Numbered from the stretch's first letter, positions 54,790 to 64,000 are shown. The stretch is 64,000 nt of DNA from Pomphorhynchus laevis (GCA_012934845.2 WNNJ02002953.1:165069-229068), one strand, 5' to 3'. Made by a program: numbers and translations. The notes: a model not told the origin generated them from the letters alone.

Positions 54790-54962
54790 CTTGCTCCCCA
54801 TCCCATTAATCCACTTTTCCATCTTGCCATTGTATCAAATTCAAGTGTCCATTTAGGGTTCGAACCACCCGATTGCATAGCATTTGCTGCTTTCTTAAAA
54901 ATTGTACATTTTCTTGATGTGATATTATCCTCAGCAATACCGGATACTTTAGAAACATCCTC
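54790..54962 (-). CDS. NDUFS4: NDUFS4 exon with the conserved core (complex I accessory subunit)
   Basis: The exon follows AATGTTATAG and ends GGAGCAAG|GTTAGT on the - strand. Its 57 codons read EDVSKVSGIAEDNITSRKCT, IFKKAANAMQSGGSNPKWTL, EFDTMARWKSGLMGWGA. This matches the NDUFS4 core (human ...[46 protein letters not shown], from memory), including the MQSG and EFDT..RW...LMGW motifs. NDUFS4 is a nuclear-encoded subunit of mitochondrial NADH dehydrogenase that stabilises the matrix N-module. The upstream exon(s) with the mitochondrial presequence were not found within 54963-57000. Confidence 0.93.
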
Positions 54963-56180
54963 CTATAACATTAAAATTATATTTATAAAATATTTGCTGA
55001 TTACGTTATATTCGCGGTCTACGCAATAAATCCTCACTGTTTCCTTTAAAATACCTTAACTGCAAAAGATGGGCAACTGAAAGCGTTCCACAGTGTATAT
55101 AGAGAAACATTATGAAAGGCAACTAGAAAGAGTATACGGTACAAAGCTACCTTTAGTTAAATACTCCTAAATTCAATAAAACGAACTGAAGAATACAGAA
55201 ACGGGTAGACATGGGCTTCTAACGTGGTTTATTCTGATACGGTCGCTGAATTTTAAGCTATTATTCTTGGCATTTAACGCTGTAAGCCTACAAGAAACTT
55301 GATGACTTTTTAGCTGAATGTCAAAAGGCTGAGGACAAAATTAGTTCTTCGAGGCTTTGGAGTATAACTTAGCTCTCTTTAAGAGAGCTCCCTCGCTTTG
55401 GCCGATCTTAGTATCATACACGTTGAAAATTACATATGGCTGTAAACTTCTTCTAAGGTCAATGCCACTTCGACTGTGTGCACACACTAAAGGCTGACGC
55501 TATATTTGTTATCAAGCTTATCTTAATTAACCAATTGTTATTCGAAATAAATTCCTTGGTACTAAATTATATGTGTCTTTGCCTAAGTGTTCGATTTGAG
55601 GAGTAGGAAAAGATAAAACCCAAATAAGGACGCGAATTTTCCTTGTAAACCTTAGAAAACCAAGTCATTAATTAAATCTTATCGCGTCCTATATTTAAAA
55701 TAATATCTAAATGTAAAAATTGTTTTCTTAAAGATGTAATTTTGATACTACATTGGAAGCCTTATGGTAAAAGCATAAAAGCATAATCCGCTTACTGAGT
55801 TTTCGTCGATTTCTGTAGTGTGCTTGACCAAATCCGATCTTCGGTGAGTATCAATGTAAAGACTACCGTATGTATCTTTCTTGTGAACATATCTATTTTT
55901 AATGTTAATAACAAATTGACGTTGCATGTCTTACCGTATCTGAGCAGATAACTTAACCAAACGACTAAATTTCAACATCTTAAATTAAATTTTACAAATC
56001 GACAAAACAGCCATATGCCTTTAATTTGTGCTGTTAAGAAGTTAGTAAGTAAAAAAATTTATATTTTAAATATACCACAAGTTACATAAATGAATAAGTA
56101 AAATACTGTAATGTGTGTTATACGCCGTAACGTGGTTAGTTATTTGTCATTTAACACACATGTGCTATAATCAAATGTAT
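54963..56180. other. NDUFS4 upstream intron or intergenic sequence
   Basis: A GC-richer part at 55070-55500 has protein-like runs on both strands (+ strand FFEALEYNLALFKRAPSLW; - strand FNVYDTKIGQSEGALLKRA) but neither is open for long, and I recognise no family. A 9-bp hairpin AGCTCTCTT/AAGAGAGCT lies within. No NDUFS4 first exon is visible. Confidence 0.35.
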
Positions 56181-56235
56181 AACGCGCTGGTGCGGCCGAG
56201 GGGCTCAGATCCCTCTGGACCTGAGGCCGTGAATA
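56181..56235 (+). repeat. LINE/SINE tail fragment shared with 6.1 kb
   Basis: ACGCGCTGGTGCGGCCGAGG, then GGCTCAGATCCCTCTGGACC and TGAGGCCGTGA, match the - strand of 6105-6170. The GGGCTCAGATCC...GGACCTGAGGCC core can fold on itself. It starts abruptly in AT-rich DNA. Confidence 0.6.
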
Positions 56236-56431
56236 TAAGTTGAAGATTTCAAAATACACGTCGTGAACAGCTTCTATTTAAAGTTGTCTTTTGCATGTTT
56301 TTGTTTCTTAAGTTTTTTTATCAGTTATATAGTTATTAATAAAACCCTTACTTATATGTCGCACATGTCGTATCTTAACAAGCAAAATTATAAATGCATC
56401 GATAATTTTTTAATTAATTGTGATTTTAATC

Positions 56432-57175
56432 ATTGTTATAATTGAAATTTTTGATGACAAAGCACTTCGCTTTAATCATATGCCAACATCAGATTCATTT
56501 CAGTATCGATGGAATTCAATCAATTTCTGATTAAAAACCTACATTTCACGTTTCGGTCCTTTTAATGTTGGCTGACGATCACTCGACTCGCCTGCTTTTA
56601 TTGAAATTAGATTTAATGAAAGACTCTTCTTACATTTTGTAAATTTAATTGAAATCATTTCTGATTTCACATTAAATCAGGGTTGATAGGTGAAGGTTCT
56701 ACCTTCAATTTGAAAACCTACTTATCATCGATAGTTTGCTTCCTAATTATAAGTTAAGTTAATTGTTTAGTCATTGTTACAATTGAAATTTTTGATGACA
56801 ACGCACTTTGTTTTAATCATATCTATAAGCCAGCATCAGTACGTTGCATTTCAGTATTGGTTGACTTCATCAGCTACTGATCCAATACGTACGTTTCCCT
56901 TTCGGTAATTTTAATGTTGGCTGGCGATCATTCGACTCGTCTGCTTTATTGACTATTAGATTTAATAAAAGACTCGTCTTACATTTTTCAAAATTAGTTG
57001 AAATCATTTCTGATTTTAAATTAAATCAACGTTGGTAGAGGAATGTTTTACCTTTAATTAAAAACCGACTTATTTTTGCATTTAATTGATATTATCAAAC
57101 TAGCCATCTATTATTTGTTTCCTAATTTTAAATTGATATAATTGTGCAGTCATTGTTGCAATTGAGTTCATCTGC
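56432..57175. repeat. Tandem repeat array, two units plus a stub (342 and 378 bp)
   Basis: CATTGTTATAATTGAAATTT begins unit 1 at 56432, CATTGTTACAATTGAAATTT unit 2 at 56774, and CATTGTTGCAATTGAG a stub at 57152. Both units share AATGTTGGCTG(A/G)CGATCA, GACTCG(C/T)CTGCTTT and ATTAGATTTAAT. Both carry a GTTTC-CC/GTTTCGG block. On the - strand unit 2 has GGGAAACGTAC, then GTATTGG, a loop ATCAGTAGCTGATGAAGTCAA-like, then CCAATAC. Confidence 0.75.
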
Positions 57176-57179
57176 ACCT

Positions 57180-57955
57180 TGATATTACTTATCTTATTAA
57201 GGCCGAAAGATTTACTAATATATAAATATTAAATATTATATAAATATTAAGATATTGATATATCAACAGATGTAGTAGTGACTTCAATTAACATCGTGAC
57301 TTTTCATAGAAATTAAGATTTTTAAATATTTTCTATCATTTAATATTATTGCCATAAAATAAACCAATAAAAAATTGAAAGTACAATAGATTTCAGAAAA
57401 TAATTTAAAAAGATCCAATGAAATCAAGGTAAATAATTCTATATTTGATAAGATTAAATTTCAATTTAAAATGCTTAAAAATATTATTGGATAATAATAA
57501 TAAAATAATTAAATATATAAATGTTAATCACGATTCAATTCGTATACTTATTTCATTTTTATTCCAACAACATATAAGATGTTATTTTAAAATGAAATAA
57601 TTTTTTATTCGTCGCATTTGGTAATTATATGCATAGCAAGCAATTTCACCCCTTTGGCATTCCTACTAACAACATATTCTTATTATTTTGTTTGTATATC
57701 TGAGAATTCTATATTAAATATTTAGAATACTTGACCAAAGTTATATGGATTCAAAAAATATGTAAATATAGTTTGATAAATAAATATTAAATATTGTTTA
57801 ATAAAAATTGTAAATATAGTTTATAATTTATAGTTTCTCATTGTCTATTCATAAAAATAAAATTCATTATTCACAATTTAATACCCTGAGCTTATATAAA
57901 AAATTTTCCATTTTTAAAAATTAAAATATTATACTTGATTGGATCTGTTTCTGAT
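57180..57955. other. AT-rich spacer between repeat arrays
   Basis: I see no gene or named repeat, only AT-rich sequence with short TTAAATATT runs. Confidence 0.4.
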
Positions 57956-57960
57956 TGTGG

Positions 57961-58310
57961 CACGATATTATTCTCACAGGTATTGATCTTATTTTTGATA
58001 CAGCAGGACGCTACTAATCAGTCTGGGTGGGTCTCATCAGCTGCGGATCCAGACCTACATTTCACGTTTCGATCCTTGTCATCTGCTTTCTCCGTACACT
58101 GATGCTGATCGGATTTGAACTCGACGTCTGTATCTTGATTCAACGCTACATCCACTTGGCTGGCTGTTCCAGTGGTGTAGATATACATTTCTGTATATTA
58201 CTTTTGGCAGGAGATCGAATTCTAACGATCTATTAGAAACCTACCCGATGTGTGTGATCCGCTAGCCGGATCACTGTTTTTCATGCTACCACTTGCAATG
58301 AATGTTTTTA
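57961..58310 (-). repeat. tRNA-like (SINE-type) tandem unit 1, spacing 395 bp
   Basis: On the - strand the unit contains a pol III A-box-like AGCCAAGTGGATG and a B-box-like GAGTTCAAATCCG about 40 bp apart. Then come ATCGAAACGTGAAATGTAGG and a hairpin: GTCTGG, loop ATCCGCAGCTGATGAGACC, CCAGAC. The + strand frame at 58027-58236 is a shadow. It is about 90 percent identical to 58356-58704. Confidence 0.7.
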
Positions 58311-58355
58311 ATTTAACTTGAATGCATCTGTGAGCTGAAATTCTTCTGATTTTGC

Positions 58356-58704
58356 CACGATATTATCCTCACAGGTATTGATCTAATTTTTAATACAGCA
58401 GGACGCTATTAATCAGTCTGGGTAAGTCTCATCAGCTGCTGACCCAGACCTACATTTCACGTTTCGACCCTATTATCTGCTTTCTCCGTACACTGATGCT
58501 GATCGGATTTGAACTCAGGACGTCTGTATCTTGATTCAACGCTACATCTACTTGGCTGGCTGCTCCAGTGGTGTAGATATACATTTCTGTATATATCTTT
58601 CAGTAGGGGATCGTATTTTAACTATCTATTAGAAACCTACCCTAGTTGTGTGATCCGCTAGCCGGATCACTGTTTTTCATGCTTCCACTTGCAATGAATG
58701 TTTA
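58356..58704 (-). repeat. tRNA-like (SINE-type) tandem unit 2, spacing 395 bp
   Basis: This is the second copy of the 57961-58310 unit, with the same A/B boxes and hairpin. It is followed by an inverted copy of its own end: CCACTTGCAATGAATGT pairs with the complement near 58727-58744, forming a hairpin of 17 bp or more. Confidence 0.7.
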
Positions 58705-58925
58705 GTTTATTTTTTAATTGAATACATTCATTGCAAGTGGCAGCGTGAAAATTTTTCCATTTTCAAAAAATAAAAATTTTAAATGATAAAATGATAAATA
58801 ATAAAAGTAATAAATAGCTCCTAAATATAAAATGCTATTTTTGAAAAAATAAATTAAGAAGACAGTGAATATAAATCATTACATATTCTATAGATATTTA
58901 ATAACTGATTGAGAGTTTGGGTAGC

Positions 58926-59251
58926 CTATACACTTGGATGCATTGCTGACTTGTGATATTCTAGTGCAATTTGTGATCGAAACTTTTTAGAGCATCTACT
59001 GTTGGGCATGTCGCATGTAAGATATTCGACATCATTATCTGAACTGAGTGTAAACTTAAAATCCGGTTGAAGTCCATCCTGTGCTTGGGATGATGTTGAC
59101 TTGAAGCTTTCATTCAGAACACCATTAGATAAAGCCGTTGTTGTATTCGATGAAGTAGCTGACTTTTTAGATTGCTTCGAAAGTTGAAGATTAGCTGATG
59201 AACGCTTTGAATTTGGTGTAGATGATTTAGAATCGTTACCATCGTTTTGTT
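58926..59251 (-). CDS. Last exon of a C2H2-finger protein gene
   Basis: The exon follows ATTTGTTTAG on the - strand. Its first base completes an Arg codon from the exon at 63681-63751, and it ends at TAG 58926-58928. The first two thirds are a low-complexity Ser/Thr/Asn/Lys stretch (SKSSTPNSKRSSANLQLSKQ...). Near the end is one zinc finger: YLTCDMPNSRCSKKFRSQ then IALEYHKSAMHPSV, spaced C-x6-C-x12-H-x4-H. The C...C-x12-H-x4-H form with a KKF/Y...G/A-LxYH core resembles the single finger of the ZNF608/609/scribbler and JAZF1-like proteins, but I cannot assign an orthologue. It is probably a nuclear factor, with the finger at the extreme C-terminus in this isoform. Confidence 0.7.
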
Positions 59252-59479
59252 GTTGCGGTCTAAACAAATTGTTCGATCAATTCAATAAAACAAATTTTTC
59301 TGATGGCAAATGCAAATGTAAATTTCTTAATTATGAAATATTCAGAGGATTAGTAATTAATACTATTTATATTATTAATTACAAATAATTATGACGTTGT
59401 AAATACGAAAGAATTAAATTTACTTTTTTAATATTCGCACAAACCTTCACCGGGAAGCTTAACCGGAATGTACCTACCA

Positions 59480-59580
59480 CTGACGCCTGGTCTCGAATGG
59501 GTGTTTCGACCTTAGTCTACTCATCGCTGCAGGATGGTCTCATCAGCCGTGTAGCTACACAACTTTGACAGTATCCTCAA
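59480..59580 (-). ncRNA. Hammerhead-like core CTGATGA-GACC...GGTC-GAAA
   Basis: On the - strand an exact CTGATGA is followed by GACC, a 24-base loop, GGTC and GAAACACC. Stem II would be 4 bp with a long loop. No clear stem I or III. The CTGATGAGACC string is shared with the 58-kb units, so it is probably a relative of that repeat. Confidence 0.35.
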
Positions 59581-60263
59581 TAAAGCCTTGAAAAGAAACA
59601 TCATAAAGCGCACGCTCCTCCGCCTTACATCTTATACGGCTTTCATTGCTGTCATGTGAAGCCACTCCTTAAAACCGTATCAGACTTGAGGCTTGTAATG
59701 GTTAATTCTGCCTTTGCAATTTTGATTTTCATAAATTAAAATATTAACTCAAACAATTGTTGATATTTCATTCAGCATGACAACCATTTGATTGGAAAAA
59801 AATGTCACTGGATCTATTATTGGAAAATAGACCATGTTAACAGAATGTTAGCATAAATAGTAATTTGAAGTGTAATAAAAAATCTAAAAAATAACTTGAG
59901 AGATAATATAAATACAATATTATCTCAATGGACAATCAAATGTTTATCAACGAGAATAAAATATCAACGATATTCATCTAGCAACGGTCGAAAATCGTAT
60001 TCACGGAATAAACGAATCAAGATTACATCTCAAGACAAGAACCGGAGAATGTTTAACTATTCTCTTCGATTGAGGATGAAAACGATGATATCATCTAGTA
60101 AAATCGGCTCAAACGAAGGATGGTATGCATGCAAAAGTGCAACAGTTATGTGTGAGAAAAGGTAGAAAGTGTACAAACTGATTCGCTATTCGGTCCTTTA
60201 ATAGATCTCCAGTGAGAGCGCAGTCAAATTTTTTAATAGTAAGATCAGTAGTTTTTCCGTATG

Positions 60264-60506
60264 TTATTGCTTTGACCATAAACATAACCTCTCATAGTTC
60301 CGTAAGTAATCACAAGAAAAGGGTATAGAGCACATCATTTCATGTTCATCAGATGATTGTCCTGCTTCTGTGAAGGTGTGGCTACAAAGAGTGTTACATA
60401 AATGTTTCCTAAATAGAAACATATTAAGTCCGTATTCCGAAGCGGCACATGGGAGGTCGTTTAGAACAGAGTTAATGTCGTTGACGTTAATAAAACGAGA
60501 ATACAT
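60264..60506 (-). CDS. Open frame, 80 codons, doubtful
   Basis: The ATG at 60504-60506 opens MYSRFINVNDINSVLNDLPC, AASEYGLNMFLFRKHLCNTL, CSHTFTEAGQSSDEHEMMCS and ends IPFSCDYLRNYERLCLWSKQ. Composition is good for a protein, with seven Cys and several His, but there is no domain I know. It lies on the same strand as, and within the intron of, the C2H2-finger gene, without splice sites in matching phase. Confidence 0.3.
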   Translation of the reverse strand: MYSRFINVNDINSVLNDLPCAASEYGLNMFLFRKHLCNTLCSHTFTEAGQSSDEHEMMCSIPFSCDYLRNYERLCLWSKQ

Positions 60507-61424
60507 TTTATTCTCATTTTAAATAAGCGATAATAAATTATTAACGATATTCATCTGGCAACGGTCGAAATCGCATTCACTAAAAAACCTAAAAAATGAA
60601 CTGATGTACCTTATTTTCGAGTACATTTAATAGTTTCTTTTAAATTTCATACTTGTTATTTTAATTTATTTTTAAAATTAATCTCAGTGACGATTAATTT
60701 ATATTTTTATTCAATCACTTTTAGACAAGAAGGCACTGTTGCGAACTTAAGAGGGATTAATAACGTGGTCATTTTTAAGATTTTTATGCAATTTTTTCCA
60801 TTTTTTATGTAGTTTCAAATTTCTGATGTTAGTAGTTATTAGCAAATTTTAAAATAATTTTGATGCTTTTCAATTATGCCTGATCGTACCTGAATATTTA
60901 AAATACAGATCAGGATGGATAGATGTATATCCATCAAAATAATTGTGATGCATTACAATTATACCTTGTAGTTCTTAAATATCAAAATATTTAATATTTG
61001 ATAGCGAAAAATCAAAATAATTATTTTGCTTTTAATTATACCTGATCGTTCCTGAATATTTAGCAATTTAACTATATAATTTTAGAAAATAAGATAATTA
61101 TTGATGCCATGTACATTGACGTAAATCACGATGTAATCCCAGAAATAAGAAAGCATATGGTTCGATTGCTTTAAAAATAACTAACAGCTTAGCTTTAATG
61201 CAGACGTTATAAAATAGTTTAAATTTGAGAGTTAAATTTAATTTAAATTTTAATTCAATAGTTTAATTATAGATAATAAAAAAGTCGCATTTTTTATGGT
61301 AATTAAATAAAACACCTGCGAACACCTGCACAGCTAAAAAATTCCATTCATCAAAATTTATGTCACTAAATTTGTTACAAAATTAAATTAAAGTCATCAT
61401 ATTATGTTATATTTATAAATCAAA

Positions 61425-61680
61425 TCATCTAACTGAGTCTACGTATTTAATATAATTATAAAATAAACAAAACATAATAATGCTAAATCAAAGTTTAATA
61501 ATTAAATAATTAATAATTGTTTTTATATTTTCTATAATTTAAATCAAGTTAAAATAAAAAAAATGAAATTTAATGTATCAGAATAATGATTAGAGGTCAT
61601 CAGGAGGAACTGCTATGCTGTCAGGTTTTGGATCCTAACTCCTCTACCCAACATAGCAGCGGGGCCAAATACATGTTAAT
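61425..61680 (-). repeat. Penelope terminal repeat with conserved hairpin
   Basis: It spans the end block (TAACTGAGTCTACGTATTTA-like near 61430), an AT-rich part and the module at 61590-61680. On the - strand that module reads CTGCTATG, then GGGTAGAGGAGTTAGG, AAAACCTGACAG, CATAGCAG and TCCTCCTGATGACCTCTAAT. The 8-bp arms (61652-61659 with 61610-61617) pair perfectly. Confidence 0.75.
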
Positions 61681-61959
61681 GATCCATTTTAATGTTTAAA
61701 ATTGTTAATAGATCATGATAAGATCAAATTACTCAGTTAATATTAATCCTTTATGATTCATTTTGGGGCATATTATCGACATAGTTAAGGTACATGATTA
61801 GCAAAAGAAGCTGGCATCAAAATCACAATTTACTTTGTATTAAATCCAATAGTAAAATTTATAATTAATTAAAAGGTTGTTTTCTGTCTTATGCAGATGT
61901 TATGTAATAATTTTATTTATCTTGCATTTGCGGGAACAAACTTTCTTGTATTTGCCGAA

Positions 61960-62280
61960 GTGAGTCTACGTATTGTTATATAATTATAAAATAAACAAAA
62001 CATAAAAATGCTAAATGAAAATTTAATAATTAAATAATAAAATTAATAATCGTTTTTAGATTTTCTATAATTTAAATCAAGTTAAAAAATTGAAATTTAA
62101 AAAGTCATTTTTATGAATTGACTAATAAATAACAGACGTTGTATCAGAATAAGAATTAGAGGTCATCAGGAGGAACTGCTATGCTATCAGGTTTCGGCCC
62201 CTAACTCCTCTACCCAACATAGCAGCGGGGCCAAATACATGCTAATGATGTATTTCCTCTGAAATAACTATCTAGTATCT
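61960..62280 (-). repeat. Penelope terminal repeat with conserved hairpin, second copy
   Basis: Nearly the same as the 61.4-61.7 kb copy: end block GTGAGTCTACGTATTG at 61960, AT-rich middle with TGACTAATAAATAACAGACG, then the hairpin module (arms 62177-62184 and 62218-62225, GAAACCTGATAG exact). It joins directly to RT sequence at 62285. Confidence 0.8.
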
Positions 62281-62284
62281 TATT

Positions 62285-62725
62285 CTAATACAAAGTATAT
62301 TATTTATTATCCATCCATAAAAATTTGCCACTTAAGAGTTTAAATTTATTCTTTATATTATTGTGTTGATTTATATATTTTACTATTTTCTGCTTGATGT
62401 TATTTTTATAGTAACCTAGTTTAAAATATGTATCTATTAAATTATTTAAATGATTTTTAAGAAAGCCAATATCATTACATATTGTTGAAATTCTTAAAAT
62501 TTCATTATTTAATGTATTATATTTTATATTATATGGTATGCATGAATGCTCATGCAAAAATATGTTTCTTGTAAATTTAAATATGTCATCTTTACGATAT
62601 AAATTAATAGTAGTTTTAGTTAATGTTAATTAAATTTTCATATCCAGATATACACCTTATTTATCATTAATATTGGTCTTATAAGAAATGAGGCTACCTG
62701 GATAAATTTGTTCGCTTGTTGAATA
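62285..62725 (-). mobile_element. Penelope-like RT C-terminal fragment, decayed
   Basis: On the - strand the C-terminal RT segment runs INLYRKDD (about 62590), HEHSCIPYNIKYNTLNNE, STICNDIGFLKNHLNNLIDT and KQKIVKYINQHN. It is close to the 19.0-19.8 kb copy. It is 5'-truncated and followed at its 3' side by a terminal repeat, the usual Penelope order. Confidence 0.85.
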
Positions 62726-63110
62726 AAAAATTAATAATTGTTTTTAGATTTTCTATAATTTAAATCAAGTTAAAAAAAATGAAATTTAAAATAAACGTCA
62801 TTTTTATGAATTGACTAATAAATAACAGACGTTGTATCAGAATAAGAATTAGAGGTCATCAGGAGGAACTGCTATGCTATCAGGTTTCGGCCCCTAACTC
62901 CTCTCCCCAATATAGCAGTATGGTCAAATACATGCTAATGATGTATTTCTTCTGAAATAACTATCTAGTATCTTATTCTAATGCAAAGTATATTATTTAT
63001 TATCCATCCATAAAAATGTCCCGTTAATGATTTTAAATTTATTTTTAATATTATTGTGTTGATTTATATATTTTACTATTTTCTGTTTGATGAAATTATA
63101 TGATAAAATT
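62726..63110 (-). mobile_element. Penelope terminal repeat and RT tail, third stacked copy
   Basis: 62740-62960 repeats the terminal module (GAAACCTGATAGCATAGCAG exact on the - strand, with CTGCTATATTGGGG as the opposing arm). 62960-63110 repeats the very end of the RT region (ATATTATTGTGTTGATTTAT and following). With 61.4-62.7 kb this makes a head-to-tail stack of 3' Penelope ends. Confidence 0.75.
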
Positions 63111-63675
63111 ATCTACCAAAACGTATATACTGTTGATTAACAAGTTTAAAATGTAATAAAATCAAAAAAAATAAATTCAAGTTTAGTAAAAGTTTATAAA
63201 TTTTATATAAAGTTTAATAAAATTCAACCACGTGCAAAACTTCGAAAGTAAAATTTATATAATTAATGATATATCAATTTAAACAATATTTTAGCAGATA
63301 ACTTTATATTTCAATCAAATCTACCATCCTTAATAACATAGCATTAAGAATGGTGGCAGTCTTAAAAGTTATAAATTAATTATTAATTTATATCATTTCA
63401 ATACCAGATGATGCGTTAAACAAAACAAACATTCTAAACGAAAATTGGCATGTAAGATATTAATTAATCTTATTATTAAGATTATTAATTAATTAATAAT
63501 TTATTAATAATTAATTAATTTCGCGATTGAAAATATCCACAAAGCCTTTATGAATTAAAATTTGCATGTCAGATATTAATTAATCTTATTATTAAGATGA
63601 ATAATTAATTGATAATTAATTAAATAATTAATTATTTTCGCAATTGAAAATATACACAAAACCGTCATGAATTAA
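63111..63675. other. AT-rich spacer next to the exon
   Basis: A local duplication: AAAATTGGCATGTAAGATAT with TTAATTAATCTTATTATTAA (about 63439-63500) recurs at about 63556-63610, each followed by a GAAAATA(T)CCACAAA-like block. A 12-bp inverted pair ACCAT(C/T)CTTAAT lies at about 63324-63356. Confidence 0.5.
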
Positions 63676-63680
63676 AATTA

Positions 63681-63751
63681 CCTTGATCTTCGCAGACGAG
63701 AGCTTCGAGATCTGTAGTCGCTTTGCTCGAAATTCATCTCGCCCGTTCCAC
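63681..63751 (-). CDS. Internal exon of the C2H2-finger gene
   Basis: The exon lies between CTTTTTCAG and AG|GTAATT on the - strand, with boundaries good to about a base. The open frame reads GTGEMNFEQSDYRSRSSRLR then RSR, leaving two bases that the exon at 59251 completes. The Arg/Ser-rich sequence leads directly into the low-complexity part of the last exon. Upstream exons are outside the window. Confidence 0.65.
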
Positions 63752-64000
63752 TGAAAAAGAGTTTATATAATGTAATTAATATTAATAAAAGTGTACATCC
63801 TTTTTAAAACAATTATATTTTCTATTGCAATCATGTTTGATGTCACAATCATATCGCAATCATGTTTGATGTTACAATCATATCGCAATCATGTTTGTAT
63901 ATTAATGTTTGAAAAAATTATACATAAACGTTTTATTTAATCTAAAAATTTTAGATTAAATAAATAATATCTTATTTATATTAATATTAATAATATTAAT
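63752..64000. other. Edge sequence, intron of the C2H2-finger gene
   Basis: AT-rich. A short tandem of ATCGCAATCATGTTTGATGT-like units (about 63825-63900) is present, and an 11-bp inverted repeat TTTAATCTAAA/TTTAGATTAAA near 63938-63961. No gene seen. Confidence 0.4.

Larger units (their letters stand above)
59252..63680 (-). other. Intron of the C2H2-finger gene
   Basis: This is a 4.4-kb intron. It holds a GC-rich hammerhead-like fragment (59480-59580, - strand), a small duplicated block (CGATATTCATCTRGCAACGG at 59970 and 60545), an 80-codon - strand frame at 60264-60506 and Penelope sequence from 61.4 to 63.1 kb. I see no further exon with matching phase. Confidence 0.5.

Noticed and set aside
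54790-54962. Joining the NDUFS4 core exon directly to the last exon
   Set aside because: The phases do not match (two bases left over against two bases needed), and about 25 residues would be missing. The 74-bp exon between solves both.
58027-58236. + strand frame of 69 codons with Cys and Leu
   Set aside because: It lies inside a tandem SINE-type unit and is not open in the sister unit.
59896-60165. 89-codon + frame, basic
   Set aside because: No domain. Part of it (near 59970) is a repeat seen again at 60545, and the stretch is intronic to a - strand gene.

Overview
The window is a 64 kb piece of a very AT-rich (visibly about 70 percent) animal nuclear genome. Eukaryotic origin is shown by spliced genes with GT-AG junctions of matching phase, by orthologues of animal housekeeping genes (NDUFS4, PIGW, THOC3) and by a heavy load of eukaryotic mobile elements: Penelope-like elements, two LINE families, a DD41D mariner, tRNA-derived SINEs and long-hairpin MITEs. 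The DD41D mariner type is best known from arthropods, so an arthropod host is my best guess, but the sequence does not prove it.

Genes, left to right. On the + strand at 2248-5111 are the last two exons of an unrecognised gene with a Ser/Arg-rich tail. A compact two-exon gene for a 75-residue protein lies at 13674-14112 (+). A secreted single-domain thioredoxin/PDI-like protein is at 23210-23584 (+), a 65-residue unknown at 24802-24999 (-), PIGW (GPI-anchor inositol acyltransferase) as one exon at 27330-28475 (+), and a small single-pass membrane protein at 43027-43242 (+). THOC3 (THO mRNA-export complex) is one exon at 45569-46660 (-). Three exons of NDUFS4 (complex I) lie at 54962-50735 (-). 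The last two exons of a C2H2-finger gene lie at 63751-58926 (-). These genes share no pathway; they are ordinary unlinked host genes in separate transcription units.

Mobile and repeat layer. From 0 to 11 kb there are direct repeats of Penelope type, a 390-bp tandem duplication inside an intron, a 5'-truncated LINE (6.3-7.25 kb, -) and a mariner with intact ends (9165-10473). From 16 to 20 kb is the best Penelope cluster, with reverse transcriptase, GIY-YIG endonuclease and terminal repeats. From 28.9 to 30.6 kb is a LINE with APE endonuclease and RT pieces. At 31.25 kb is a SINE with target-site duplications. At 33.2-34.0 kb is a decayed retroelement domain. From 34 to 39 kb, 47 to 49.5 kb and 61.5 to 63.1 kb there are more Penelope pieces. 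A minisatellite at 50.84-51.47 kb abuts the last NDUFS4 exon. Related 340-395 bp tandem units lie at 56.4-58.7 kb.

The most unusual signals are structural. Hammerhead-ribozyme-like motifs recur in and around the Penelope repeats and tandem units. One hairpin in the tandem units changes sequence between families while keeping its pairing. Many short near-perfect inverted duplications with very small loops are scattered over the window.
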